From contig CAKTXR010000011.1 in NCBI GenBank assembly GCA_934631025.1, positions 13,568-77,567 on the forward strand: 64,000 nucleotides of DNA, in the 5' to 3' direction. Shown here in pieces: positions 41,408 to 49,985 of this stretch; positions within the stretch are counted from its first letter, which is position 1, and every line of letters starts with the position of its first letter. Source of the stretch: an uncultured Clostridia bacterium (lineage in GTDB: Bacteria; Bacillota; Clostridia; Christensenellales; Aristaeellaceae). The notes below the pieces were generated by a model. The model ran no database searches. It had not been told where the DNA came from and was given only the letters and a program-made list of their open reading frames with translations. The position numbers were made by a program, and so were the translations under genes.

Positions 41408-41839
41408 ATGAAGACCATGAATCAGGCTGAATTTGAGCGGCAGAATGCGTTCGGCACGGGCGCGCCCAACACCGCCTACGCGCGCTATTTCATCGGCGAA
41501 TCCTTCCTCAATCCGCTGACCGACCCGAAAAGCGGCCTGTTCGCCGCCAACGTGACCTTCGAGCCGGGCTGCCGCAACAACTGGCACATCCATCACGCCG
41601 TCAAGGGCGGCGGCCAGCTGCTCATCTGCACAGCCGGCGAGGGCTGGTATCAGGAGGAAGGCAAGGCGGCGATCAGTCTCACGGCGGGCAGCGTCGTCAT
41701 GATCCCCGCCAACGTCAAGCACTGGCATGGCGCGAAGGCCGACAGCTGGTTTTCGCACATCGCGATCGAGGTTCCCGGCGAGGGCTGCCATAACGAATGG
41801 TGCGAGCCGGTGACCGACGAAGAATACGCAAAGCTGTAA
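41408..41839 (+). CDS. Cupin domain protein
   Basis: 143 residues from ATG 41408 (AAGGAG upstream); the ORF opens earlier but that part spans the 5' leader. A single cupin barrel with the metal-binding motifs NNWHIHHAVKGGGQ and, later, VVMIPANVKHWHG. Cupins of this kind often accompany carboxymuconolactone decarboxylase-like proteins in electrophile-response operons, as here. The substrate is unknown. Confidence 0.85.
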   Translation: MKTMNQAEFERQNAFGTGAPNTAYARYFIGESFLNPLTDPKSGLFAANVTFEPGCRNNWHIHHAVKGGGQLLICTAGEGWYQEEGKAAISLTAGSVVMIPANVKHWHGAKADSWFSHIAIEVPGEGCHNEWCEPVTDEEYAKL

Positions 41840-41853
41840 GGGAGGGCGCGATT

Positions 41854-42192
41854 ATGGCAATCAAGCAGACGGCGGGGCGCGACGCGCTGGGCACATTCGC
41901 GCCGAAATTTGCGCAGCTCAACGACGACGTGCTTTTCGGCGAGGTCTGGAGCCGCGAGGAGCAGCTCTCGCTTCGGGATCGTTCGCTCGTCACGGTGGCG
42001 GCGCTGATGGCGCAAGGCCTTGTGGACGAGAGCTTCCGCTATCATCTGGCGGCGGCCAGGAAGAACGGCATTACCCGAGAGGAAATCGCGGAGATCGTCA
42101 CCCACGCGGCGTTCTACTGCGGCTGGCCGAAGGCGTGGGCGGTGTTCCGCATGGCGAAGGAAATCTGGAACGACGAAGAGGAGACGAAATAA
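41854..42192 (+). CDS. Carboxymuconolactone decarboxylase (CMD) family protein
   Basis: 112 residues from ATG 41854 after GGGAGGG. The CMD core is visible: LRDRSLVTVAALMAQGLVDE and HLAAARKNGITREEIAEIVTH, then HAAFYCGWPKAW. The C-x2-C of AhpD-type members is absent; only one Cys is near the expected place, so a peroxidase role is less likely. The stop overlaps the next start as TAATG. Confidence 0.88.
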   Translation: MAIKQTAGRDALGTFAPKFAQLNDDVLFGEVWSREEQLSLRDRSLVTVAALMAQGLVDESFRYHLAAARKNGITREEIAEIVTHAAFYCGWPKAWAVFRMAKEIWNDEEETK

Positions 42193-43061
42193 TGCTTTTG
42201 AATGAACGCTATGCGCTGCCGAACGGCGCGCTGATTCCGAAAATCGGGCTGGGTACATGGTGCATTCCGGACGATCAGGCGGCGCAGGCCGTCGAGAGCG
42301 CCGTCAGGCTGGGCTACCGCCTCATCGACACCGCGCAGGCCTATGGCAACGAGCGCGGCGTGGGCGAGGGCGTGCGCGCCTGCGGCGTTCCCCGCGGCGA
42401 GCTGTTCGTCGCCAGCAAGGTGGCGGCGGAGCTGAAATCCTATGAGGATGCCGCGCGCTCCATCGACGAGACGCTCAATAAGATGGGGCTTGACTATCTG
42501 GATCAGATGATCATCCACGCGCCGCAGCCTTGGGCCGAATTCCGCAGCGCAAAGCGCTATTTTGCGGAGAACAGAGCGGTCTGGCGCGCGCTGGAGGACG
42601 CGCACGCGGCGGGCAAGGTGCGCGTGATCGGCGTGTCTAACTTCCTTCAGGACGATCTGGAGAATCTGCTCTCCGACTGCCGCGTAAGGCCCATGGTCAA
42701 TCAGATCCTGCTGCACATCAGCAACACCGACGCGGCGCTGCTGGACTACTGCGCGGCGCAGCATATACAGATCGAGGCCTATTCGCCCATCGCGCACGGC
42801 GAAGCGCTGAAGAACCCCTCCATCGCCGCCATGGCCGAAAAGTGCGGCGTGTCGGCCGCGCAGCTGTGCGTGCGCTATGTCGTCCAGCTGGGCGCAGCGG
42901 CGCTGCCCAAGACGGCAAACCCCGCGCACATGGCGAGCAACGCGCAGGTCGACTTTACGATTTCCGACGAGGATATGAAAGCGCTTAAACAGATGGAGCG
43001 CATCGCCAATTACGGCGCGTTCAGCCATTTCCCCGTGTTCAGCGGAAAAACGCAGATTTGA
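42192..43061 (+). CDS. Aldo/keto reductase
   Basis: 289 residues. The catalytic tetrad can be placed: Asp in RLIDTAQAYGNE, Tyr in the same motif, Lys in FVASKV and His in DQMIIHAPQPW. The GVSNF motif and the C-terminal LPKTANPAHM nucleotide-binding loop complete the AKR pattern. It reduces aldehydes or ketones with NAD(P)H; the operon context suggests detoxification of reactive carbonyls. Translationally coupled to the CMD gene. Confidence 0.92.
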   Translation: MLLNERYALPNGALIPKIGLGTWCIPDDQAAQAVESAVRLGYRLIDTAQAYGNERGVGEGVRACGVPRGELFVASKVAAELKSYEDAARSIDETLNKMGLDYLDQMIIHAPQPWAEFRSAKRYFAENRAVWRALEDAHAAGKVRVIGVSNFLQDDLENLLSDCRVRPMVNQILLHISNTDAALLDYCAAQHIQIEAYSPIAHGEALKNPSIAAMAEKCGVSAAQLCVRYVVQLGAAALPKTANPAHMASNAQVDFTISDEDMKALKQMERIANYGAFSHFPVFSGKTQI

Positions 43062-43086
43062 CGTGCTTCTGAAAGGAGAAATCGAT

Positions 43087-44196
43087 ATGGAAAACGTTAA
43101 GAAGAACTTCGGCTTCGGCTGTATGCGCCTGCCCATGAACGGCTCGGAGGTCGACACGGCCGAAACCTGCCGCATGGTGGACGCGTTCCTCGAAGCGGGC
43201 TTCAACTACTTCGACACCGCGCACGGCTACATTCAGGGCAAGAGCGAGACGGCGCTCAAGGCCTGCCTGACCAGCCGCTACCCGCGCGAAAAGTACATCC
43301 TCACCGACAAGCTGACCGGCAACTTCTTCAAGACGGAAGCGGACATCCGGCCCTTCTTTGAGAGCCAGCTCGAGGCCTGCGGCGTTAATTACTTCGACTT
43401 TTATCTCATGCACGCCCAGGGCGCGGGCAATTACGGCCACTATAAAGAGTGTCATGCCTACGAGACGGCCTTCCAGCTCAAGGCCGAGGGCAAGATCCGC
43501 CATGTGGGCATCTCCTTCCACGACAGAGCCGAGCTGCTCGACGAGATCCTGACCGAGTATCCGCAGGTCGAGGTGGTGCAGATTCAGTTCAACTATCTGG
43601 ATTACGACGATCAGGCCGTGCAGAGCCGCGCCTGCTACGAGGTGTGCGTGAAGCACAACAAGCCGGTCATCGTCATGGAGCCGGTCAAGGGCGGCAATCT
43701 GGTCAACCTGCCCGAGGACGCAAAGGCCGTGCTGGACGCGCTGCACGGCGGCAGCCCCGCGAGCTACGCCATCCGCTTTGCCGCGGGCTTCCCCGGCATC
43801 ATGATGGTGCTCTCCGGCATGAGCGATCTGGCGCAGATTCAGGACAACATCAGCTATATGAAGGACTTCAAGCCGCTTGACGAGACCGAGCTGGCCGCCG
43901 TCAAAAAGGTGCAGGAGATCTTCAAGAGCAAGAACCTCATCCCCTGCACGGCCTGCCGCTACTGCACGGACGGATGTCCCAGACACATCTCCATCCCCGA
44001 TCTGTTCGCGCTGATGAATTCCAGGCAGATTCATCATGACTGGAACGCCGATTACTATTACACGAGCGTGCATACCGCGCCGGGCCGCCGCGCGTCGGAC
44101 TGCATCAAATGCGGCAAGTGCGAAAAGGTGTGTCCGCAGCATCTGCCCATCCGCAAGCTGCTGGTAGACGTGGCCGCGGAATTTGAAAAGAAGTAA
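43087..44196 (+). CDS. Aldo/keto reductase with C-terminal ferredoxin-like 4Fe-4S domain
   Basis: 369 residues from ATG 43087 (AAAGGAG). The AKR barrel (1-275) has FDTAHGY, LTDKLTG and FYLMHAQG, then a C-terminal iron-sulfur part with C-x2-C-x3-C-P at CTACRYCTDGCP and C-x2-C-x2-C-x3-C-P at CIKCGKCEKVCP. Such fused proteins are common in anaerobes and may pass electrons between ferredoxin or flavodoxin and a carbonyl substrate. The next gene is a flavodoxin, a likely electron partner. Confidence 0.9.
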   Translation: MENVKKNFGFGCMRLPMNGSEVDTAETCRMVDAFLEAGFNYFDTAHGYIQGKSETALKACLTSRYPREKYILTDKLTGNFFKTEADIRPFFESQLEACGVNYFDFYLMHAQGAGNYGHYKECHAYETAFQLKAEGKIRHVGISFHDRAELLDEILTEYPQVEVVQIQFNYLDYDDQAVQSRACYEVCVKHNKPVIVMEPVKGGNLVNLPEDAKAVLDALHGGSPASYAIRFAAGFPGIMMVLSGMSDLAQIQDNISYMKDFKPLDETELAAVKKVQEIFKSKNLIPCTACRYCTDGCPRHISIPDLFALMNSRQIHHDWNADYYYTSVHTAPGRRASDCIKCGKCEKVCPQHLPIRKLLVDVAAEFEKK

Positions 44197-44210
44197 GGAG
44201 GCGGCATATC

Positions 44211-44717
44211 ATGGCCAAGCTGATCGCCTATTACTCCCGCGCGGGAGAAAACTACTTCGGCGGCGCGTACAGGTGCATCGCCGTCGGCAACACGGAAAAG
44301 GCCGCGCAGATGATCGCGGAGATCACCGGCGGCGATCTGTTCAAAATCGAGCAGGCGCAGCCCTATTCCGAAAACTATCAGGCCTGCATCGCCGAGGCCA
44401 GGCGCGATTTGCAGGCGCACGCACGTCCGGAGGTGCTGAATCTGCCGGACAATCTGGATCAATACAACGAAATCTATCTGGGCTATCCCAACTACTGGGG
44501 CACGATGCCCATGGCCGTCTATACGTTCCTCGAGCATTACGACCTGACCGGCAAGACCGTCCACCCCTTCTGCACGCACGAGGGCGGCGGCCTGTCAGGC
44601 ACGGAAGGCGACATTCGCCGCGCTGCGAAGGGCGCTGCCGTCGCGAAGGGGCTGGCCATTCATGGCAGCGGCGTGGACGGCGCACGGCCCGCGATCGAGA
44701 AATGGATTAAGGGATAA
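44211..44717 (+). CDS. Flavodoxin
   Basis: 168 residues. LIAYYSRAGENYFGG contains the FMN phosphate loop, and IYLGYPNYWGTMPM and HEGGGLSGTEGDI the other FMN loops, as in the flavodoxin_4 group of Firmicutes. Last gene of the MerR-linked operon, ending in a strong bidirectional terminator. Probably donates electrons to the iron-sulfur aldo/keto reductase or an NAD(P)H-quinone reaction. Confidence 0.9.
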   Translation: MAKLIAYYSRAGENYFGGAYRCIAVGNTEKAAQMIAEITGGDLFKIEQAQPYSENYQACIAEARRDLQAHARPEVLNLPDNLDQYNEIYLGYPNYWGTMPMAVYTFLEHYDLTGKTVHPFCTHEGGGLSGTEGDIRRAAKGAAVAKGLAIHGSGVDGARPAIEKWIKG

Positions 44718-44733
44718 GCGTATACATACGCAA

Positions 44734-44774
44734 AAAGACCGTCTCTTCATCAGTGAAGAGACGGCCTTTTTTCC
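44734..44774. terminator. Bidirectional terminator
   Basis: CCGTCTCTTCA pairs perfectly with TGAAGAGACGG around TCAG, with AAAAAG before and CCTTTTTT after; it ends both the redox operon and the minus-strand MBL-fold gene. Confidence 0.9.
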
Positions 44775-44780
44775 ATGCGG

Positions 44781-45521
44781 TTACAGCTCGACTTCGTCGT
44801 TGTCGTTCACAGTATGGATGGGATAGCCGAAGCGGCCGTCCAGCGCGTCGATCTGAGCGAGCTTGGCGAGCGGGAACACATGGTTGAACAGGATCTGGTT
44901 CGCCCGACATTTTTCCAGATAGGGCGTCACCTCGTCGACGGTGAAATGCGCCATTTCGCAGATCATCAGGTCGACCTCGTTGTCCAGCACATAGGCGGGG
45001 AAGTCCTTCTTCTCCAGATGCACGGACAGATCGCCGGAGAAGAACACCTTCTTGCCCTCCGCCTCGACCAGATAGGAATAGGCGGGGCGGCCCGCGCCGG
45101 CCAGATGCTGCGTCGGGAAGGGGGTGACGCGGATGTTCTCGTCCTCGTAGACGGTGTCCGGCGTCATCATTTCAAAGCGCACGCGCTCTCCGTCGAAGCT
45201 GCCGATGGCCGCCTCGAGCAGCGCCTTCATTGCGTCCATGCCCTTCTGCTCGGTCACATAGATGCACGGCGAGGTGGTCTTGAAATACCAGGAGCACAGC
45301 CCCGCGAACGAAACCAGTCCGTCCACATGGTCGCTGTGGAAGTGCGTGGTGAAGATCGTCCGAACGCTGTTAAGATCGACATGGCGGCGCAGCAGCAGAT
45401 CAATCAGCGGCGCGCCCGCGTCGATAAAGTAATGCGCGCCGTTCACCTCGAGCATGGTGCAGGAGCAGTAGCGGTCGGCGGCGGGCACGCCGTGGCTGGT
45501 GCCCAAAAAGGTAATTTTCAT
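44781..45521 (-). CDS. MBL-fold metal-dependent hydrolase (RNase Z/PhnP-like)
   Basis: 246 residues from ATG 45521, which overlaps the preceding stop as ATGA. The metal motif THFHSDHVDGL is clear, followed by HLAGAGRPAYSYL and FSGDLS, and FNHVFPL near the end. The fold group includes RNase Z, PhnP and cyclic phosphodiesterases. The coupling to a FucU/RbsD mutarotase suggests a sugar-phosphate-linked role. Substrate unknown. Confidence 0.85.
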   Translation of the reverse strand: MKITFLGTSHGVPAADRYCSCTMLEVNGAHYFIDAGAPLIDLLLRRHVDLNSVRTIFTTHFHSDHVDGLVSFAGLCSWYFKTTSPCIYVTEQKGMDAMKALLEAAIGSFDGERVRFEMMTPDTVYEDENIRVTPFPTQHLAGAGRPAYSYLVEAEGKKVFFSGDLSVHLEKKDFPAYVLDNEVDLMICEMAHFTVDEVTPYLEKCRANQILFNHVFPLAKLAQIDALDGRFGYPIHTVNDNDEVEL

Positions 45522-45949
45522 TCGGTCACAACGCCTTTCTTCAGGATGATGTTGGCATAGAGCGCCGTCTCGCCGGTCATGATGACGCAATAGGCCTTCC
45601 TGGCGCGCTCATAGAACGCAAAGCGCTCGACGTGCTCGATTTCAACCTTCTTGCCTTCGCTCTTGTCGCACAAATCCTGATACACGTCCCAGATGGGCGT
45701 TTCGACGGTGTCGCCAGGCACGACCTCCATCAGCGCCACGGGGGCCTTGACGTAGGGATCGAGCGGATACAGGCGCAGTATGGCCTCGAGCACCTCGGGC
45801 ACGGTGTGGCCGTCCAGGCGGATGAGATTGCGCGCCAGACTCGCGCCGGGGAAGTTGCCGTCGCCGATGACCAGCTCGTCGCCATGACCCATTTCCATAA
45901 GGATCTTCAGCAGGTCGGGAGAAATAATCGGAGAAATACCCTTCAGCAT
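45518..45949 (-). CDS. fucU: RbsD/FucU family sugar mutarotase, probably L-fucose mutarotase
   Basis: 143 residues from ATG 45949 (AAAGGGG upstream); the frame extends further but without a site. MLKGISPIISPDLLKILMEMGHGDELVI is the typical FucU/RbsD opening, with His in MGHGDE and the C-terminal FYERARKAYCVIMTGE. FucU interconverts alpha and beta fucose. The GH95-like enzyme elsewhere in the window makes fucose a plausible substrate, but RbsD-type ribose activity cannot be excluded. Confidence 0.82.
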   Translation of the reverse strand: MLKGISPIISPDLLKILMEMGHGDELVIGDGNFPGASLARNLIRLDGHTVPEVLEAILRLYPLDPYVKAPVALMEVVPGDTVETPIWDVYQDLCDKSEGKKVEIEHVERFAFYERARKAYCVIMTGETALYANIILKKGVVTE

Positions 45950-46020
45950 ACCAGTTAACCCCTTTCGTATTGTCCCTGTTTTTATATCCATGGAAGGGAG
46001 CGAACTCCCTTGCCGTGAAA

Positions 46021-46878
46021 TCACATAAACGACTCGACCAGCGCGCGGCAGGCGGGCATTTTGTCCTCGCGGTCGATGCCGTGCAGCATCATGACGCCCT
46101 GATAGCCCACGCCCCGCAGCCGCTCGATAAAATACGGAAAATCAACGATGCCCTCGCCGGCGGCGCAGAAGCGGATGCCGTCCGATTCGGCGACGTCCTT
46201 GCCGTGCGCCAGCACAACGTCCCGCCCGAACACGTCGAAGGCGTGGCCGATGACCGCGCGCGCGTTTTCGCGCTTCGCCTCGCCGATGTGGAAGAGATTG
46301 GCGCAGTCCATGATCATCCTGAGCCGCTCGGAGCCGACCTCATCCATGATGCGCGCGGCCCTTTCCGGCGTGCTGATGATGTTTCCCGCTTCCGTCTCGA
46401 TGGCCAGCGTGAGATCGTACTTTTCCGCGGCGGCGCACACCGCCTTCATGCACTCGGCCATGTCGCGCCAGGCCTGCTCCGTGTCGTTGGCCGGATCGCC
46501 CGTCCAGAGAGAGACGCGGCTCCTCGTGCCGCTGCACAGCGTAATCATACCGCAGCCCATCGCCCGAACGGCGCGGGCAAAGCCGTCGAAGCGCCTTACG
46601 CCCTCCTCGCGCACTGCCCTGTCGGGATGCGCCATGTTGAACGTGCCGTTGACCGCGGTCAGCTGCAGATGATGACGCGCGGCGCACTCGGCGATTTTTT
46701 CGGACAGCGCTTCGTCGATCCGCGCGGGAATCTCGATGTGATTATCGGCGCGAAAGCCGCTCTCCTCGATCGAATCGAACGCGAACTGCGCCGCGCCGAA
46801 ACCCATGCCCTCGATCGCCGCAAACAGGCTGTCCAGCGGCCTGCGCGAAAAATCAGTCGTACAGATGCCAATTTTCAT
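46021..46878 (-). CDS. TIM-barrel sugar isomerase/epimerase family protein
   Basis: 285 residues from ATG 46878 (GAGGTGG upstream), overlapping the preceding gene by ATGA. AP endonuclease 2-like TIM barrel: MKIGICTTDFSRRPLD at strand 1, an ETEAGNIIS metal-binding Glu, MDCANLFHIGE, and VVLAHGKDVAESDG, ending in FPYFIERLRGVGYQG. Such proteins isomerise or epimerise ketoses or hydroxypyruvate-like sugars with a divalent metal. Its neighbour 71 bp downstream is the FucU-like mutarotase. Confidence 0.85.
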   Translation of the reverse strand: MKIGICTTDFSRRPLDSLFAAIEGMGFGAAQFAFDSIEESGFRADNHIEIPARIDEALSEKIAECAARHHLQLTAVNGTFNMAHPDRAVREEGVRRFDGFARAVRAMGCGMITLCSGTRSRVSLWTGDPANDTEQAWRDMAECMKAVCAAAEKYDLTLAIETEAGNIISTPERAARIMDEVGSERLRMIMDCANLFHIGEAKRENARAVIGHAFDVFGRDVVLAHGKDVAESDGIRFCAAGEGIVDFPYFIERLRGVGYQGVMMLHGIDREDKMPACRALVESFM

Positions 46879-47375
46879 GCGTCCACCTCGATAAAGACCG
46901 GCGTTTTGTGAACGGCCGGCAGAAATATCTCCAGAAAATCCCGCGTGCTCATCGCGACCGAGGCGGTGTTCACGCACGGGTGAAAGATCAGCCGCGCTTC
47001 ATCGCACAGCGCTCTGTCCATGAGCAGCGTCACGCCGTCGTCCGCATCGAAGATCAGCCCCAGCGGCGTGACCGAGCCGGGGCGAACGCGCAGATGATCG
47101 TAAAGCGCGTCCTCACCCGCAAAGCACAGACGGGACGTGCCCGCCTGCCGGCTCACATCGCCGCTCCTGAACGGCGCGTCGGGGCGCAGCACATACAGAT
47201 AAAAGCCGCCCTGCCGCCGCGTGGTCAGGAAGAGATTTCGCGGCACCATCACGCCCAGCTTTTCCTCGATGGCGCGGCATTCGTCCATGTGCGCCGCCGC
47301 GTCGTGCTCGATATAGTCATAGGAAATATGCAGCGCGTCCAGCTTTTCCAGAACCAGCCTTGCCCTGTCGTCCAT
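46875..47375 (-). CDS. YbaK/ProX-type prolyl-tRNA deacylase domain protein (PrdX-like)
   Basis: 166 residues with the YbaK fold: LDALHISYDYIEHDAAAHMDE, then NLFLTTRRQGGFYLYVL, RLCFAGEDALYDHLRVRPGSVTPLGL and FHPCVNTASVAMS. The GSVTPLGL and HPxxNTASV motifs identify the ProXp-ala/PrdX type, which removes Ala from mischarged tRNA-Pro. It is the first gene before the TIM-barrel gene and 4 bp after the helicase-loader gene. Confidence 0.88.
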   Translation of the reverse strand: MDDRARLVLEKLDALHISYDYIEHDAAAHMDECRAIEEKLGVMVPRNLFLTTRRQGGFYLYVLRPDAPFRSGDVSRQAGTSRLCFAGEDALYDHLRVRPGSVTPLGLIFDADDGVTLLMDRALCDEARLIFHPCVNTASVAMSTRDFLEIFLPAVHKTPVFIEVDA

Positions 47376-47379
47376 GCGC

Positions 47380-48381
47380 TCACTTCCTCAGCCTGGCCAG
47401 CGCGCGCAGATCGCGGCCGCACAGCGTAATGACCGTCACGTTCATGCCGTCGATCAGGCGCGAAAACACGCGCTCGCCATAAACCGAGAGCAGATTGTCG
47501 GGCTTCAGGTTGGTGGCGACGACCGTGTGCCGCCCCTGAATCAGCCGCTCGTTGAGCAGCGAAAACAGATACTCGCGCGTGACGTTCTGCACGACCGGCT
47601 CGCTGCCCAGATCGTCTATGAACAGCGCCTCGCAGGCGATCAGCTGATCGAACTCGGCGCGCTTTTCCGCATCGCCGAAGTGCGTGCCGCGCATGGCCTC
47701 GTACAGCCGGTAGCCGGTCACCTTGATCGGCGCAAAGCCGCGCTCAATCAGACGGTTCAATATACAGTTGAGCAGATAGGTCTTGCCCAGCCCGCTCTCG
47801 CCCATCATGATGATCCCCAGATGGTCGGTGTCCGGATAGCTGTCGGCATAGGCCTCGCAGATATCGCGCGCGCGCCGTATGAGCTGCCGCTGCGTGCGGG
47901 ATCCCGACACCTTCTCGTCGTCGGGGAATATCGTCTCGTCGAACGCTTCAAAGCTCTGCGCCGCGCCCGTGCCCGCCGCCGATTCCTCATAGAGTCGGCG
48001 CGTCAGGCGCTGCCTGAAGCAGACGCACATCTCGCGCACGCCGTCGCCCATCCAGCCCTTGTCCCTGCAGACCGGGCAGCGGTAGATCGGGTCGAGATAG
48101 TTTTCGGCATAGCCCAGTTCCTTCAAGCGCCGCCTGAGCTTTTTGTCGTTCTCGGCGGCCAGAAGGCGCGTTTCCCGCGCGTTTTTTTCGGCCTGCTCGG
48201 GATGGGAAAGCAGCAGCCGCGCCTGCTTCTGGAACAGATCGCGCCCGCCGTATATGAGCGCTTCCATCGAAGGATCTTTGGCGATCACCTCGCCGATGCG
48301 CCGGTCGCGCTCGCGCTGGTTTTCGGCGCGCAGGCGGTCGTATTCCTCGTTGAGGGCGCGCACAATGTCATTTCGCGTCAT
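47380..48381 (-). CDS. dnaC: DnaC/DnaI-type replicative helicase loader
   Basis: 333 residues. The N-terminal 150 residues contain CPVCRDKGW with further Cys (VREMCVC) that may bind zinc, as in DnaI-type loaders; the C-terminal AAA domain has Walker A GESGLGKTYLL, Walker B ALFIDDLGSE and ATNLKPD. It would load the replicative helicase together with the DnaD-like protein encoded just before it. Overlaps the dnaD-like gene by 14 bp. Confidence 0.9.
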   Translation of the reverse strand: MTRNDIVRALNEEYDRLRAENQRERDRRIGEVIAKDPSMEALIYGGRDLFQKQARLLLSHPEQAEKNARETRLLAAENDKKLRRRLKELGYAENYLDPIYRCPVCRDKGWMGDGVREMCVCFRQRLTRRLYEESAAGTGAAQSFEAFDETIFPDDEKVSGSRTQRQLIRRARDICEAYADSYPDTDHLGIIMMGESGLGKTYLLNCILNRLIERGFAPIKVTGYRLYEAMRGTHFGDAEKRAEFDQLIACEALFIDDLGSEPVVQNVTREYLFSLLNERLIQGRHTVVATNLKPDNLLSVYGERVFSRLIDGMNVTVITLCGRDLRALARLRK

Positions 48382-49828
48382 CGTCGTCCTCCATAAACGC
48401 GGTCAGCGCGCGCAGTTCTTCCGGCGTGTAGGCGCGCTGATCGTACTGCATGGACGTGGGCGTGCTCTTCGGCGCGCCGCCCGCGGGCTGCACCGCGCCG
48501 TGCTGCCGCCTGGCCGCTTCCACGGTGTCGATCCCCGCCTTTTTCCACTCGCGCAGGAGCTTGCTGATATACTGAACCGGCAGCTTTGTGCCGCGCGCGC
48601 ACTCGGCGGCGTAGAGTATGACCGGAAAAGAAGCCATGCCCAGCCATTCCTCCATCTGCGCGGTCGAAGCGGCGGTGACGCGCGAATCCTGTCCGCTGAC
48701 CTCATAGACGCGGGCGGCCTGCTCGCGCAGCAGCTTCTGCTGATCCATGTAGGCTGTGATCTCCGCTTCTGTGAACAGTCCCTTTTCGACGAAGCGGGTC
48801 ATCTGCCGCTCGAGATCCTCCATATCATAGCGGCCCGAGCTGCCCATGCCCCTGGCCACGCACAGCACAGCGCCCGGCTCAAAGCCCGCGGCCAGATAGT
48901 TCTGATAGGATTCCAGCTCGCCCGGCGTGGGGGCCATCTGACGGATGCCCAGCGCGTCGTGCAGCGCCTTGACCGCGTCCTCGCGGCGCTTTTTCTCGTC
49001 CAGCTGGCCGGCCATGTCCTGAGAGGAGCGCGCCGTATGATTGCGCGAGAGAATGCCGTCCAGATAGCCGAAGGAGGGATTGCGCCCCTTGACCGTCTCG
49101 CGGCAGGCCACCAGCACGGCGGCCTCGTCCATGCCGTATTCCTCCAGCCACTTCCTGGCGAGCGCCACCTCGTCCAGCGTGGGGGCGCGGCGCAGATTGA
49201 ACTGGCGGATGACCTTTTCGGCGGTCTTGTAGGCGGCGCTGTCGCGCATGATCATGTCATGAGCCGCTTCGACGGTATTCACGCCCTTCTCCGCCCACTG
49301 AAGCGCCGTCTTGTTGAGCTGGCGGAACTGGAACGACCGCCCCTTTGTGGCGATGAAGTGCTCCACCATGATCAACACAACCTCTTCGGGCAGATGCAGC
49401 TCCTCCACCCACTCGCACGCGGTCATGAACTCGGCGGGATGGAGCAGACGCGTGCCGAAGAGCTGCTGCATCTTTGTGTTGAACTCGCGGTGCTTGTAGA
49501 CCGCCTTCTCCATGGGCGACTCGCTGGTGACCGAGGCGGTGAGGTTGAGATACTGATAGCTGGGCGGGTTGTCGCTCACGCGCTGCACCAGCCCCTGCCG
49601 CTCCCAGTACTGGAACGCGCCCTGCACGGTGTCCTCGGTCACGTCGAGCAGATGCGCGATGCGCTCGGTGGTCATGTCCTCCGTGGGATGATAGCACTGC
49701 ATCAGCCCATAGAGATACACGCGCACATAATCGCCCGGCGCATGCGGCAGATAATCCTGAATAAATATGTTTTCCACCGGGGTCACGCCCAGCAGAAGAT
49801 AGCTTTCCGAAAACGAACAGAGCGGCAT
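48368..49828 (-). CDS. dnaD: DnaD-like replication initiation protein
   Basis: 486 residues from ATG 49828 (GGAGGAT upstream). An N-terminal winged-helix DnaD domain (VENIFIQDYLPHAPGDYVRVYLYGL, LLDVTEDTVQGAFQYWERQGLV) is followed by repeated DnaB_2/DnaD C-terminal modules: one near FNLRRAPTLDEVALARKWLEEYGMDE, and others near TPGELESYQNYLAAGF. DnaD is a Firmicute-specific primosome protein, which helps assign the phylum. Its length (versus about 230 for Bacillus DnaD) is due to the extra modules. Confidence 0.88.
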   Translation of the reverse strand: MPLCSFSESYLLLGVTPVENIFIQDYLPHAPGDYVRVYLYGLMQCYHPTEDMTTERIAHLLDVTEDTVQGAFQYWERQGLVQRVSDNPPSYQYLNLTASVTSESPMEKAVYKHREFNTKMQQLFGTRLLHPAEFMTACEWVEELHLPEEVVLIMVEHFIATKGRSFQFRQLNKTALQWAEKGVNTVEAAHDMIMRDSAAYKTAEKVIRQFNLRRAPTLDEVALARKWLEEYGMDEAAVLVACRETVKGRNPSFGYLDGILSRNHTARSSQDMAGQLDEKKRREDAVKALHDALGIRQMAPTPGELESYQNYLAAGFEPGAVLCVARGMGSSGRYDMEDLERQMTRFVEKGLFTEAEITAYMDQQKLLREQAARVYEVSGQDSRVTAASTAQMEEWLGMASFPVILYAAECARGTKLPVQYISKLLREWKKAGIDTVEAARRQHGAVQPAGGAPKSTPTSMQYDQRAYTPEELRALTAFMEDDDDAK

Positions 49829-49865
49829 TTCATATCCTCCGCGTATTTGACTTGAAGATACCCCT

Positions 49866-49894
49866 ATAATATCACATTTCGGCGCGGCGCGCAA
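49866..49894 (-). promoter_or_regulatory. Promoter of the dnaD-dnaC-PrdX unit
   Basis: Minus strand: TTGCGC (49889-49894), 17 bp, TATTAT (49866-49871) with extended TGA. Confidence 0.6.
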
Positions 49895-49920
49895 TCCCGC
49901 AAAACGCGCAAGATCGCCCC

Positions 49921-49949
49921 TTCACGGACGGGGCCGGATGTGCTATAAT
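49921..49949 (+). promoter_or_regulatory. Promoter of the serine hydrolase gene
   Basis: TTCACG (49921-49926), 17 bp, TATAAT (49944-49949) with extended TGC. Confidence 0.6.
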
Positions 49950-49985
49950 GGAGACACATTGATCGGGGAGGTTCGTGATAAAGCC

